Source of the DNA: Marinobacterium lutimaris
GTDB lineage: Bacteria; Pseudomonadota; Gammaproteobacteria; Pseudomonadales; Balneatricaceae
Assembly: GCF_900108065.1 (NCBI RefSeq)
Contig: NZ_FNVQ01000004.1
Coordinates: 372,001-436,000, forward strand
Direction: 5' to 3'
DNA length: 64,000 bases
This document shows, piece after piece, positions 37,274-46,672 of the stretch. The translations under genes and the position numbers were made by a program. Under the pieces are notes generated by a model, which was not told the origin of the DNA, did not search any database, and saw nothing but the letters and a program-made list of their open reading frames with translations. Numbering within the stretch: the first letter of the stretch is position 1; every line of letters starts with the position of its first letter.

Positions 37274-38272
37274 ATGCGTAACAACCCGATCACGCCAACC
37301 ATCGATTTCGACAAGGACGGGATTCAGCACGGCTTTCTGCGCCTGCCCTACTCCCGCAACGATTCCGCCTGGGGCGCAGTGATGATTCCGGTCACCCAGT
37401 TCAAAAACGGTGATGGCCCCACGGCGCTGATGACCGGCGGCAACCACGGCGATGAATACGAGGGGCCGATCGCCCTGTACAACTTTGCCAACCGCACCGA
37501 TATCGAAAGCTTTCACGGCCGCGTTATCGTTGTGCCGGCGATGAACTTTCCCGCGTTTCAGGCCGCCACCCGGGTCTCCCCGGTGGATCAGCTGAACCTG
37601 AACCGCATCTTCCCCGGCCGCCCCGATGGCAGCCTGTCAGAGGTGATCGCGGACTACTTCTCGCGCACCCTGGTGCCGATGGCCGATTACGTGCTGGATA
37701 TCCACTCCGGCGGCAAAACCCTGGACTTCGTGCCCTTTGCCGCCTCGCATATTCTCGACGACAAGCAGCAGCAGGCCGCCTGTGAAGAAGCCGCGAGGGC
37801 ATTCGGCGCACCCCACTATCTGCAGATGCTGGAGATCGATGCCGCCGGGCTCTATGACACCATGGTGGAGGAAGCCGGCAAGGTGTTTGTCACCACCGAG
37901 CTCGGTGGCGGCGGCACCAGCTCGCCCTATACGGTGGAGATCGCCCGCCGCGGTGTGGATAACTTTCTGATCCATGCCGGGATACTCAACGCTGATCCGC
38001 AGATGCCCAAGCACGATAGCGTCAGCCTCGATATGCCGGACTTCCGCTCCTTCATCTTCTGCGAGCACGCGGGCCTCGTAGAGCCCTGCGTGGCGTTGGG
38101 CGATATCGTCCATGAGGGCGACCTGGTCGCGCGTATCCACAGTACGGAGCGCACCTCGCCGGAACTACCGGCGGAATATCGCGCGCCCCGCGATGGCATG
38201 GTGATCTGTCGCCATGTACCGTCGCTGATCAAGATCGGCGACTGCCTTAACGTGATCGCAGAAGTCGTTTAA
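37274..38272 (+). CDS. doeB: N-alpha-acetyl-L-2,4-diaminobutyrate deacetylase DoeB
   Basis: A 332-residue zinc-dependent deacetylase of the succinylglutamate desuccinylase/aspartoacylase (M14-like) family, releasing acetate and diaminobutyrate from the DoeA product. Zinc ligands His58 and Glu61 lie in GGNHGDEYEG, the third ligand in DIHSGG, and the catalytic Glu in FVTTELGGGGT. The C-terminal part has a biotinyl/lipoyl-like hammerhead (HAGLVEPCVALGDIVHEGDLVARIH). GGAG precedes the ATG at 8 nt. It lies 45 bp after doeA, and DoeA-DoeB are known to work together. Confidence 0.93.
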   Translation: MRNNPITPTIDFDKDGIQHGFLRLPYSRNDSAWGAVMIPVTQFKNGDGPTALMTGGNHGDEYEGPIALYNFANRTDIESFHGRVIVVPAMNFPAFQAATRVSPVDQLNLNRIFPGRPDGSLSEVIADYFSRTLVPMADYVLDIHSGGKTLDFVPFAASHILDDKQQQAACEEAARAFGAPHYLQMLEIDAAGLYDTMVEEAGKVFVTTELGGGGTSSPYTVEIARRGVDNFLIHAGILNADPQMPKHDSVSLDMPDFRSFIFCEHAGLVEPCVALGDIVHEGDLVARIHSTERTSPELPAEYRAPRDGMVICRHVPSLIKIGDCLNVIAEVV

Positions 38273-38309
38273 TCCTTTTCTAATTCAAACAGTTATCAGC
38301 ACTTAAACA

Positions 38310-38359
38310 GCCCGGGAGAAACTCTCTCCCGGGCGCCCTGCAAAAAAGAGAGTTTCTCC
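38310..38359 (+). promoter_or_regulatory. Two mutually exclusive hairpins between doeB and doeC
   Basis: Stem 1 pairs GCCCGGGAGA (38310-38319) with TCTCCCGGGC (38325-38334), 10 bp. Stem 2 pairs GGAGAAACTCTCT (38315-38327) with AGAGAGTTTCTCC (38347-38359), 13 bp. They share bases, so only one can form. No T-run follows either, and no gene is seen in the 227-bp gap. It may be an attenuator or processing site. Confidence 0.55.
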
Positions 38360-38499
38360 TCCAGACAGCCCGATTTCAGAAAACCCCTCGCCGGTTTCTG
38401 ACCCACAATGAACCCATCGTCTTCTCCACCGAAAACACCGGACGGAGAGCGCCGCCAGAGAACACCTACCTGGCGAACACCCTTGGGAGGACATTCATC

Positions 38500-39987
38500 A
38501 TGCTGTCAGTCAAAAAACGCCACGAACGCGACGCCCTGCTCGATCGATTGAACGACCCGACGCTGTTCCGCGAGTTTGCCTACGTGGACGGCGAATGGCG
38601 CTCCGGTGACGGCGACGCCAAGATCGATGTCTCCAACCCGGCCGATGGCAGCTGGATCGGCTCCGTCGCCAGCCTCAGCGCCGAACAGAGCCGCACCGCC
38701 GTGCAGGTAGCGCACAAGGCGTTCGGCGACTGGTCGATGATGCTGCCCCAGGATCGCAGCCGCATCCTGCGCCGCTGGTACGACCTGCTGCTGGAGAACA
38801 AAGAGGATCTGGCGCTGCTGATGACCGTGGAACAGGGCAAGCCCCTGTCCGAATCCCGCGGCGAGATCGAATATGCCGCGGGTTTTCTCGAGTACTACGC
38901 CGAAGAGGGCAAGCGCCTCAATATCGAGAGCGTCATGTCCCACCTGGTTCATGCCGAGGTAGAACTCTGGCGCGAACCAGTGGGCGTGGCGGCACTGATC
39001 ACCCCCTGGAACTTCCCCTCCGCCATGCTGACCCGCAAGGCCGGCGCGGCGATGGCGGCCGGTTGCACCGTGGTGGCTCATCCCTCCTGGGAAACGCCTT
39101 TCTCGGCGCTGGCCCTGGCAGAGCTGGCGGAGCGTGCCGGCGTACCGGCCGGTGTGTTTAACGTGGTCACCGGCGAAGCGCCCACAGTCGTCAAACCCTG
39201 GACCGAGATGACTGAAGTGCGCGCCCTGTCATTCACCGGTTCCACCGAGATCGGCAAGCTGCTCTATCGCCAGAGCGCCGATACAGTGAAGCGCCTGGTG
39301 CTGGAACTGGGCGGCCATGCGCCTTTTCTGGTGTTCGCCGATGCGGACCTGGAACACGCCGTGGACTGCGCCATCGACGCCAAGTTCGCCACCTCGGGGC
39401 AGGACTGCCTGGCCGCCAACCGCATCCTGGTGGAACGCCCCATCTATGAAGAGTTCTGCCAACGCTTTGCCGAAAAAACCGCCGCACTCACCGTAGGCGC
39501 CGGCATCGACGATCCGGTGATCGGCCCGCTGATGAATGACAAGGCGGTGGCCAAGCAGCAGGAGCATGTCAGCGACGCGCTGGAAAAAGGCGCCCGCCTG
39601 CTCACCGGCGGCAAGGTGCATAAGGCCGGTCCGCTGTTCTTTGAACCCACCGTACTGGCGGATGTGCCCACCGGCGCGAAGATCTTCCATGAGGAGACCT
39701 TCGGCCCGGTGGCCGCCATCGCCCCGTTCGACACCGAAGCGGAAGCGATCGGCCGCGCCAATGACACCGAATACGGCCTGGTCAGTTACGTTCATACCGA
39801 AAGCGCCCATCGTATCTACCGTCTTACCAAGGCGTTGCAGTACGGCATGGTCGCGGTAAACCGCACCAAGGTCACCGGTGCACCCATCCCCTTCGGCGGG
39901 ATGAAACAGTCCGGTATCGGCCGTGAAGGCGCGCGCCAGGGCATTGAAGCATTTACTGAAATTAAATATGTCTGCCGGGACTTTTAA
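38500..39987 (+). CDS. doeC: Aspartate-semialdehyde dehydrogenase of the ectoine pathway DoeC
   Basis: A 495-residue aldehyde dehydrogenase of the succinate-semialdehyde dehydrogenase subfamily, oxidising aspartate semialdehyde to aspartate. Motifs: ALITPWNFPSAML (Asn site), SFTGSTEIGK (NAD binding), LELGGHAPF (general-base Glu) and SGQDCLAANR with the catalytic Cys. The FATSGQDC segment is less usual than the FxNAGQxC of most relatives, but Cys is in place. GGGAGG lies before the ATG. It follows doeB after 227 bp and precedes doeD by 26 bp. Confidence 0.9.
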   Translation: MLSVKKRHERDALLDRLNDPTLFREFAYVDGEWRSGDGDAKIDVSNPADGSWIGSVASLSAEQSRTAVQVAHKAFGDWSMMLPQDRSRILRRWYDLLLENKEDLALLMTVEQGKPLSESRGEIEYAAGFLEYYAEEGKRLNIESVMSHLVHAEVELWREPVGVAALITPWNFPSAMLTRKAGAAMAAGCTVVAHPSWETPFSALALAELAERAGVPAGVFNVVTGEAPTVVKPWTEMTEVRALSFTGSTEIGKLLYRQSADTVKRLVLELGGHAPFLVFADADLEHAVDCAIDAKFATSGQDCLAANRILVERPIYEEFCQRFAEKTAALTVGAGIDDPVIGPLMNDKAVAKQQEHVSDALEKGARLLTGGKVHKAGPLFFEPTVLADVPTGAKIFHEETFGPVAAIAPFDTEAEAIGRANDTEYGLVSYVHTESAHRIYRLTKALQYGMVAVNRTKVTGAPIPFGGMKQSGIGREGARQGIEAFTEIKYVCRDF

Positions 39988-40013
39988 GGGCCGGATTACT
40001 ACTGGAGGTAGCT

Positions 40014-41384
40014 ATGACTGATATCAACACACTGGAAAGCTGGGATCGCGAAAACTTTTTCCACCCCTCCACACATCTGGCCGGCTTTGCCCGCGGTGAT
40101 CTGCCCAACCGTGTCGTCACCGGCGGTAAGGGTGTCTACATCGATGATATGAACGGCAACACCCTGCTCGACGCCTTTGCCGGCCTTTACTGCGTCAACG
40201 TCGGCTATGGTCAGCAGAAGGTGATCGATGCGATCAGCAAGCAGGCTAACGAACTGGCTTACTACCACGCCTACGTGGGCCACGGCACCGAAGCGTCGAT
40301 CACCCTGTCGAAAATGATCCTCGACCGCGCACCGGCGCATATGTCCAAGGTCTACTTCGGCCTGTCCGGCTCAGACGCCAACGAGACCAACGTCAAGCTG
40401 GTCTGGTACTACAACAACGTGCTGGGTCGCCCGCAGAAGAAAAAGATCATCTCCCGCTGGCGCGGTTACCACGGCTCCGGCCTGGTTACCGGTTCGCTGA
40501 CCGGTCTGCATCTTTTCCACAAACAGTTCGACCTGCCGCTGAGCCAGGTTGTCCACACCGAGGCGCCCTACTACTACGGTCGCCAGGACGACAATATGAG
40601 CGAAGAGGAGTTCTCCGCTCACTGCGCCAACGAACTGGAAAAGCTGATTGAAGCGGAAGGCGCGGATACCATCGCCGCCTTTATCGGCGAACCGGCGCTC
40701 GGTACCGGTGGCCTGATTCCGCCGCCGAAGGGCTACTGGGAAGCGATCCAGAAGGTGCTGAACAAGTACGACATCCTTCTGATCGCCGATGAAGTGGTCA
40801 CCGGTTTCGGCCGTCTGGGCACCATGTTCGGCTCCGAGCATTACGGACTGAAGCCGGACATCATCACCATCGCCAAGGGCCTGACCTCTGCCTACGCGCC
40901 GCTGTCCGGTTCCATCGTCGCCGACAAGGTGTGGAAAGTACTGGAACAGGGTACCGACGAGTTCGGCGCCTTCGGTCACGGCTGGACCTACTCCGCGCAT
41001 CCGATCGGTGCCGCTGCCGGTGTCGCCAACCTGGAGCTGGTGGACGAGCTGAACCTGGTGGCTAACGCCGGTGAAACCGGCGCCTACTTCAAGCAAGCGC
41101 TGATCGAAGCGGTCGGCAGCCACAAAAACGTGGGCCAGGTACGCGGCGAAGGCCTGCTGGTGGCTGTGGAATTTGTCGAAGACAAGGCCCGCCGCAAGCG
41201 CTTCGACAACGTTGGCGCACTCGGCGGCAAACTGGCTGCTGCACTGCTGGCCCGCGGCGTGATCTCCCGCGCCATGCCACAGGGCGATATCCTCGGCTTT
41301 GCGCCGCCGCTCTGCATCAGCAAGGAGGAGTGCGACAAGGTGGTCTCCGCCCTGCACAGTGCCATCGAGGAAGTTCTCGGTTAA
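40014..41384 (+). CDS. doeD: L-2,4-diaminobutyrate transaminase DoeD
   Basis: A 456-residue class-III PLP aminotransferase that turns diaminobutyrate into aspartate semialdehyde. The PLP lysine is in ITIAKGLTSAYAPLS (about residue 285), the Asp pairing the ring nitrogen in LIADEVVTGFGRLG, and the phosphate loop in GLSGSDANETNVKL. AGG lies 5 nt before the ATG. It is last of doeABCD and is followed by a terminator. Confidence 0.93.
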   Translation: MTDINTLESWDRENFFHPSTHLAGFARGDLPNRVVTGGKGVYIDDMNGNTLLDAFAGLYCVNVGYGQQKVIDAISKQANELAYYHAYVGHGTEASITLSKMILDRAPAHMSKVYFGLSGSDANETNVKLVWYYNNVLGRPQKKKIISRWRGYHGSGLVTGSLTGLHLFHKQFDLPLSQVVHTEAPYYYGRQDDNMSEEEFSAHCANELEKLIEAEGADTIAAFIGEPALGTGGLIPPPKGYWEAIQKVLNKYDILLIADEVVTGFGRLGTMFGSEHYGLKPDIITIAKGLTSAYAPLSGSIVADKVWKVLEQGTDEFGAFGHGWTYSAHPIGAAAGVANLELVDELNLVANAGETGAYFKQALIEAVGSHKNVGQVRGEGLLVAVEFVEDKARRKRFDNVGALGGKLAAALLARGVISRAMPQGDILGFAPPLCISKEECDKVVSALHSAIEEVLG

Positions 41385-41403
41385 GCTGACTGCTAATACA
41401 CCC

Positions 41404-41430
41404 AAGGGGGCACACTGTGCCCCCTTTTTT
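41404..41430 (+). terminator. Rho-independent terminator after doeD
   Basis: A GC-rich stem GGGGGCACA / TGTGCCCCC with a one-base loop core, followed by six T residues, 20 bp after the stop. Confidence 0.88.
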
Positions 41431-41494
41431 GTGCCTCTCATGCTGCCAACAGCACGAGTGTTTGCTATCCCCAGGCTGCTAAACAGGAGACACC

Positions 41495-42433
41495 ATGCTT
41501 ATCCCGCTGATCGCCGATATCGATGCCGAGGAGCTTGAGCTCTGGCTGCAAAGCCTGAACCGGGTACTGCCCGATCAGCAGGTGATCACTTCCGAAGCGA
41601 TCGACGATGAGCAGGCAGCGAGCATAGAGTTCGCCATCGTCGCCAACCCGACACCTTCGGAGCTGCGCCGTTTTCCGAACCTGAAATGGGTGCAGAGCCT
41701 CTGGGCGGGGGTGGAAAAGATGGTATCCATGCCGGAGCTGGCCGAGATCCCCATCGTGCGCATGCAGGACCCGGAACTGGCGCGAATCATGGCCGAGGGT
41801 GTACTGACCTGGACACTCTACCTGCACCGGCAGATCCCCACTTACCTGCGTCAGCAGCAACAGCACCACTGGAAACAGCATATCTACCAGCCGCCGTCAC
41901 AGACGCGCGTGGGCGTGCTCGGCACCGGCAACCTGGGCCTGGCCGCCATCGAGACGCTGCTCGCCAACGGATTTAAGGTTTGCGCCTGGAGCCGCAGCCC
42001 GAAGCAGATCGACAACGTGGAGCATTTCGCCGGCAGTGAAGGCCTGGATGCGATGCTGCCTCAGTGCGATATTGTCATCGCCCTGCTGCCACTGACTGAC
42101 GCCACCCGCTTGCTGATGAACGACCAGCGCCTGTCACAGCTCAAGCCCGGCGCCAGCATCATCAACTTTGCCCGCGCACCGATCTTCGATTACGACGCCC
42201 TGTTACGCCACCTCGATGCGGGACATCTGGAACACGCCGTGCTCGATGTATTCAACCAGGAGCCGCTGCCGCAGGATAATCCGCTCTGGGAGCATCCGGC
42301 GGTCAGCGTTCTGCCGCATATTTCCGGCCCCACCGATATCACCAGCGCCAGCGAAATCGTGCGCCAGAACGTCAGTGCCTACCTGATGCATGGCAGCATT
42401 CCCGAGACGGTGGATTACCAGCGAGGCTATTAG
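41495..42433 (+). CDS. D-isomer-specific 2-hydroxyacid dehydrogenase (GhrA-like)
   Basis: A 312-residue NAD(P)-dependent dehydrogenase of the glyoxylate/hydroxypyruvate reductase A group. Visible: Rossmann GVLGTGNLGLAA (~140), catalytic Arg in INFARAP, Glu in VFNQEPL and His in LPHISGPTD. The substrate is not certain; glyoxylate or hydroxypyruvate is typical. CAGGAG precedes the ATG. It sits after the doeD terminator on the same strand, so membership of the ectoine cluster is possible but not shown. Confidence 0.85.
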   Translation: MLIPLIADIDAEELELWLQSLNRVLPDQQVITSEAIDDEQAASIEFAIVANPTPSELRRFPNLKWVQSLWAGVEKMVSMPELAEIPIVRMQDPELARIMAEGVLTWTLYLHRQIPTYLRQQQQHHWKQHIYQPPSQTRVGVLGTGNLGLAAIETLLANGFKVCAWSRSPKQIDNVEHFAGSEGLDAMLPQCDIVIALLPLTDATRLLMNDQRLSQLKPGASIINFARAPIFDYDALLRHLDAGHLEHAVLDVFNQEPLPQDNPLWEHPAVSVLPHISGPTDITSASEIVRQNVSAYLMHGSIPETVDYQRGY

Positions 42434-42545
42434 GCTGAAACACCGCTGGCATGACTGCTCAGAGGTAAAATTTGACTCCCTGGCCAGCCGGGAACAGCGC
42501 TAGAATAGGCGCCAACTTTTAACCCACACGTTTTTCGAGGTGTGT

Positions 42546-43112
42546 ATGCCCAAGGCATCCGAACTCAAGCGTAACCAGGTCGTCGATATCGACGGCAAAC
42601 TGATGGTCGTCCAGCAGATCGACGTCCGTAGCCCCACTGCCCGTGGCGCATCCACGCTGTACCGCGTACGTTTCAGCCTGCTGCCCGGTGGCGGCAAACA
42701 TGAAGCTACCTACACCGGCGACGATATCCTCAAGGATGTTGCCCTGGAACGCCGCACCGCGTCTTACCTCTACCGTGAAGACAACCTCTACTACTTCATG
42801 GATGCCGAGGATTACAGCCAGTACGGCATCGACGCCAGCGCTATCGAAGGCCAGGTGCCTTTCCTGATCGAAAACATGGAAGGGATCATGGTTTCCCTGG
42901 TGGACGGTCAGGCGATCTCTATCCAGCTGCCGGCGATTGTGGTGATGGAAATCGTTGAAACCGTACCGGGTATGAAAGCGGCCAGCGCTACCGGTCGCAC
43001 CAAGGCGGCGAAATTCGCCAACGGCCTGGAGATTCAGGTACCTGAATACCTGGAAGCCGGCGAAAAGGTGAAGATCAACACCGAAACCGGTAAGTTCAGC
43101 TCCCGCGCCTGA
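42546..43112 (+). CDS. efpL: Elongation factor P-like protein EfpL (YeiP)
   Basis: A 188-residue, three-domain EF-P paralogue that helps ribosomes past difficult peptide motifs. The loop in domain I is SPTARGA with Arg33 in place of the modified lysine or arginine of true EF-P, the mark of the EfpL/YeiP subgroup. Domains II and III follow (VPGMKAASATGRTKAAKFANGLEIQVPEYLEAGEKVKINTETGKF). The ATG at 42546 has GAGG 6 nt upstream; a GTG six bases earlier is in frame and was not chosen. Confidence 0.94.
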   Translation: MPKASELKRNQVVDIDGKLMVVQQIDVRSPTARGASTLYRVRFSLLPGGGKHEATYTGDDILKDVALERRTASYLYREDNLYYFMDAEDYSQYGIDASAIEGQVPFLIENMEGIMVSLVDGQAISIQLPAIVVMEIVETVPGMKAASATGRTKAAKFANGLEIQVPEYLEAGEKVKINTETGKFSSRA

Positions 43113-43122
43113 TCCGCACCCA

Positions 43123-43146
43123 GTCGCCCATCCCAGCATGGGCGAC
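43123..43146 (+). terminator. Terminator after efpL
   Basis: A perfect 9-bp stem GTCGCCCAT / ATGGGCGAC with a 6-nt loop, followed by a C/T-rich tail with TTTT. The rest of the 252-bp interval to the next gene holds nothing recognisable. Confidence 0.65.
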
Positions 43147-43364
43147 GCTCCCCTTTTCTACCCGCTTCCTGAGCACTCTTCAGCAGAATATCTAACCCTT
43201 TTACCCGCGCTCCACCTATCCTCAACCGATACCCTTAAATCAACGCTAAAACTGACGACAAAAATGTTACTTTTCCGGTAAGGCTGTCTCGGTTCGTCTA
43301 CACTGAAACCACCGATAGCGGCCTGGTAATCCGAAGCGGAGCCCCCCTGAGGAAATAATAACGA

Positions 43365-45767
43365 ATGCTGAGACGCTTACAGGAGCTCAGGCAAAGCCAT
43401 CCTCTATCCCTGAAGATTCTCGCCAGCATTCTGCTGGCCAGCAGCCTGTTTGCCGCGCTGGTCGCTGTCGCCCAGCTCTACGTCGGCTTCAAGGACGAGC
43501 TGAATCAGCTGGATGCACGACTGGCAGATGCCGAACCGACCTTTATTCTGTCCCTTCAGGATGCCGTCTGGCGCCTGGACGAAGAGCTTATTACCTACAA
43601 TCTGACGTCTATCCAGCGCCTTCCCTACATCGCCCAGGCTTCACTGAAAACGCCAGAAGGCAGCAGCTACAGCGCCGGCGAGGCGCAGGGCTCTCAGCAC
43701 ATCACAAGAAAAACTTATCCACTGCAGCAAAACACTCCGGACGGCGCTATCCCGCTGGGACAACTGACACTGCAGATCGATCGCTCAGCCGCCTATGACA
43801 ACCTGCAGCGAGAGGCCCTGCTGATCGTGGCTTTACAGGCGCTGAAAACGCTGATCGTCTCGGCGCTGATTCTACTGATTCTGCATCGCCTGCTGTTCCG
43901 CCACCTGCTCAAACTGCGCCACAGCGCCAGCCAGATCACCCTCAGCACTCCGGCGCAGGCGTTCGTCTATGATCGCTCCCAGGCGCAGAGAGACGATGAG
44001 CTGGACCAGATCCGTAACGCCCTTAACGCCATGCGCCAGCGCTTTATCGAAGACGCCGAACGGCTCAAGACCATTAGCACCGAGCACCGGCGCCTGGCCC
44101 TGGCAGCCAATACCGGCAGCGCTGCACTGCTGATCTTCAATGCCGACCAGCAGCCCCAGTATGCCAACAACCCCTTTAAGCAGCTGCTCGGTGTAGAGCC
44201 CTGGGAAGAGGTGGACAGCCAGACCCTGAAACAGCTTGGCGAGCGTATCGCTCCCGAGCAGGGAGGATTGCGCGGCGTTATCAAAAACACTCGCAGCACC
44301 GAAGAGTGGGAAAAGGAACTGTTCTGGCCCTACGATGAAGCACGCCCCGCCTGGATCAATATCCGCTGCCGGCGCTTCAGGGATCAGGGAGAGGAGCTCT
44401 TCATTTTCTTCGCCATCGATATCACCGAACAGCGCGAGGCCCGAGCCCGGGAACGCCACCTGCTTGAACATGATCTACTCACCGGTCTGCCCAATCGCGA
44501 GCTGGCCCTGGCGAGTATCGATGAACAACTGATCGAGGATAACAACCTGGCGGTATTGGCGATCTCCATCCAGTCCTACGCCGAGGTCCTGGAGTCCCTG
44601 GGGCTGCAGTATGCCGATCAGCTGTTACTGGAGGTGTGCAGTATCATCGAGGAGAACCTGCCCAGCGGCGCCCTGCTCGCCCGCACCACCGGTAATGAAC
44701 TGCTCTGCGCCCTGCCGCTTGAGGAAGACGACCAGCGCGGCGGTATCGAACGCCTGGCGAGCAACCTGCTGAAAACATTCAACACTCCACTCTGGCTGCG
44801 AAAAGAGCAGATCAACGCCAACCTGAACATCGGCATCGCCCTGGCACCGGATGATGGCGACAACGGTAACCAGTTGATGCGACACGCCCTGGCTGCGCTC
44901 TACCAGTCAAAACGCGGTGGCGACCGCAGCTTCCGCTTCTTCAAGCCGGAGATGAGTGAAGCACTGGCGCGACGCCTGCGCATCTCTACCCTGCTCAAAA
45001 GCGGACAGATACTGGAAGAGCTGGATGTCTATTACCAGCCGGTGGTCCAGTCTGATAGCGGTGAGATCAGCGGCTGCGAAGCCCTGGCCCGCTGGCATAA
45101 CGAGGAGCTCGGCTGGATCTCACCGGAGGAGTTTATCGGCGAGGCGGAACGCCTGAACCTGATCGGAGAGATCGGTGAACTGATTCTGCAACGCGCCTGC
45201 ATCCAGGCCAGCGAATGGCTCTACCGAAAGCCGGACTTCGTCATCAACGTCAATGTATCACCGCTGCAGATGGCTGACAGCGGCTTTCTCCGGGTGGTCA
45301 ACAACGCGCTGCAGCTCTCGGGGCTGCCCAGTAAAGCCCTGAAACTTGAAGTCACCGAACAGCTGTTGCTGAGTGGTAACGACCTGATCCAGAACAAGCT
45401 GCAGCAGCTGACCGACAAAGGGATCTCACTGGTGATCGACGACTTCGGCAGCGGCTACGCCTCGATGAACTATCTGTGCCGCTTCCCGTTCCAGGCGTTG
45501 AAGATCGATAAGAGCTTTATCCTCAATATGCATGACGACGATCGCACTCTCAGGCTGGTAGAGGCCACCATCAACCTGGCCCACACTCTGGGCCTGGCGG
45601 TGGTCGCCGAGGGTGTCGAAACAGCCCGCCATGCCGAATCACTGCGCGAGATGCAGTGCGAGCTGCTGCAGGGCTACCATTTCGCTCGCCCCATGCCAGC
45701 AGAACAGTTCAGCCGAATGCTGGATACCCGGGAGTCACTCATATGCGAATACTCTCAGCGCTCCTGA
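43365..45767 (+). CDS. Membrane PAS-GGDEF-EAL c-di-GMP protein, degenerate GGDEF
   Basis: An 800-residue protein: transmembrane helix at ~17-37, a periplasmic domain of ~115 residues, a second helix near 158-176, a HAMP-like linker, PAS (~240-350), GGDEF (~365-520) and EAL (~535-785). The GGDEF signature is lost (ARTTGNELLCAL), so cyclase activity is unlikely. The EAL domain keeps CEALARW, the metal-binding DDFGSGYAS region, KIDKSFI and AEGVET, so phosphodiesterase activity is expected. GAGGAAA precedes the ATG. The 3' end overlaps the binding-protein gene by 25 bp, which suggests that this protein senses through the periplasmic partner. Confidence 0.9.
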   Translation: MLRRLQELRQSHPLSLKILASILLASSLFAALVAVAQLYVGFKDELNQLDARLADAEPTFILSLQDAVWRLDEELITYNLTSIQRLPYIAQASLKTPEGSSYSAGEAQGSQHITRKTYPLQQNTPDGAIPLGQLTLQIDRSAAYDNLQREALLIVALQALKTLIVSALILLILHRLLFRHLLKLRHSASQITLSTPAQAFVYDRSQAQRDDELDQIRNALNAMRQRFIEDAERLKTISTEHRRLALAANTGSAALLIFNADQQPQYANNPFKQLLGVEPWEEVDSQTLKQLGERIAPEQGGLRGVIKNTRSTEEWEKELFWPYDEARPAWINIRCRRFRDQGEELFIFFAIDITEQREARARERHLLEHDLLTGLPNRELALASIDEQLIEDNNLAVLAISIQSYAEVLESLGLQYADQLLLEVCSIIEENLPSGALLARTTGNELLCALPLEEDDQRGGIERLASNLLKTFNTPLWLRKEQINANLNIGIALAPDDGDNGNQLMRHALAALYQSKRGGDRSFRFFKPEMSEALARRLRISTLLKSGQILEELDVYYQPVVQSDSGEISGCEALARWHNEELGWISPEEFIGEAERLNLIGEIGELILQRACIQASEWLYRKPDFVINVNVSPLQMADSGFLRVVNNALQLSGLPSKALKLEVTEQLLLSGNDLIQNKLQQLTDKGISLVIDDFGSGYASMNYLCRFPFQALKIDKSFILNMHDDDRTLRLVEATINLAHTLGLAVVAEGVETARHAESLREMQCELLQGYHFARPMPAEQFSRMLDTRESLICEYSQRS

Positions 45768-46618
45768 TCAGCCTTGCACTGCTTCTGCCACGCCCGGCCT
45801 GGAGTGCAGATCAGACGACCCTGGTGCGCTATGCCACTGACGGGTTGATTGATTACCCGCTCGCCCTGCTAGAGAAAAGCCTGCAGGCCTCAGAGGAGAA
45901 GTACGGCCCTTACAGGCTGCAAAGGTCCGATATGTCCCCTTCCCAGGGGCGTGTGCGTCAACTGGTCACGGATGGGGCACTGCTGGACGTCATGTTTGTC
46001 ATGTCCAGCGAGGAGGTCGAGTCGGAAATGCTCGTGGTCCCCTTTCCGCTGATGCGCGGCCTGCTCGGTTACCGGGTGATGATGACCACCCCGGAGAATC
46101 TGGCCGCCCTGGAAGCGGTCAAGTCACTGGAAGATTTACAGCCGTACGTTGCCATCCAGGGCGGCGACTGGGCGGACACCGATATACTGCGAGCCAACCA
46201 GCTGTCCGTTATTACCACATCGGACATGGTAAGCATGATGCGAATGCTAAAAGCGGGTCGTGTCGACTACTTCCCCCGCGGTGTGGCCGAGATCTGGGAA
46301 GAGCTGAAACTGCCACTCGCCGAAGGTCTGGTCGCAAATAAAAAAGTGGTCCTGCGCTACACAGGCCCCTATTACATAGCGGTATCAAAACGCAGACCTC
46401 TGCTCCAGGAGCGCATCCTCTACGGGCTGATGCAACTGCACGAAAGCGGCGAGTTCGAACGTTTTCTGCGCCAGCGTCCGGAGATGAGCAGGGCACTGAG
46501 TTTTCTCGAACACAGCGACTACCAGATTATCGACCTGACCTCCCCGTTTACGCTTCCGTCGATCCAAAAGGTTCCCAGTGAACTCTGGTACCAACCGGCA
46601 CTCGAAAAATCGCGATAA
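45743..46618 (+). CDS. Periplasmic solute-binding-like protein coupled to an EAL gene
   Basis: A 291-residue exported protein with a signal peptide cleaved near WSA (about residue 21), then a fold typical of SBP family 3 domains used as orphan sensors: LVRYATDGLIDYPLALLEKSL near the start and a C-terminal lobe with PYYIAVSKRRPLLQERI. No ABC permease or ATPase lies next to it. The ATG at 45743 (GGAG 9 nt upstream) lies inside the c-di-GMP gene, overlapping by 25 bp. It is best read as a ligand-sensing partner of the upstream membrane EAL protein (inference). Confidence 0.8.
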   Translation: MRILSALLISLALLLPRPAWSADQTTLVRYATDGLIDYPLALLEKSLQASEEKYGPYRLQRSDMSPSQGRVRQLVTDGALLDVMFVMSSEEVESEMLVVPFPLMRGLLGYRVMMTTPENLAALEAVKSLEDLQPYVAIQGGDWADTDILRANQLSVITTSDMVSMMRMLKAGRVDYFPRGVAEIWEELKLPLAEGLVANKKVVLRYTGPYYIAVSKRRPLLQERILYGLMQLHESGEFERFLRQRPEMSRALSFLEHSDYQIIDLTSPFTLPSIQKVPSELWYQPALEKSR

Positions 46619-46672
46619 CAGGTGCCGGCGCCATCGATCACCGGCTGACCGAACAAGGAGAAAAAAATCGCT

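Noticed and set aside
41495-42433. Calling the 2-hydroxyacid dehydrogenase an ectoine-pathway enzyme
   Set aside because: It follows a strong terminator and no known step of the pathway needs it, so only proximity supports the idea.
42460-42545. TTGACT...TAGAAT promoter before efpL
   Set aside because: The spacing between the hexamers is 23 bp, too long for a sigma-70 promoter.
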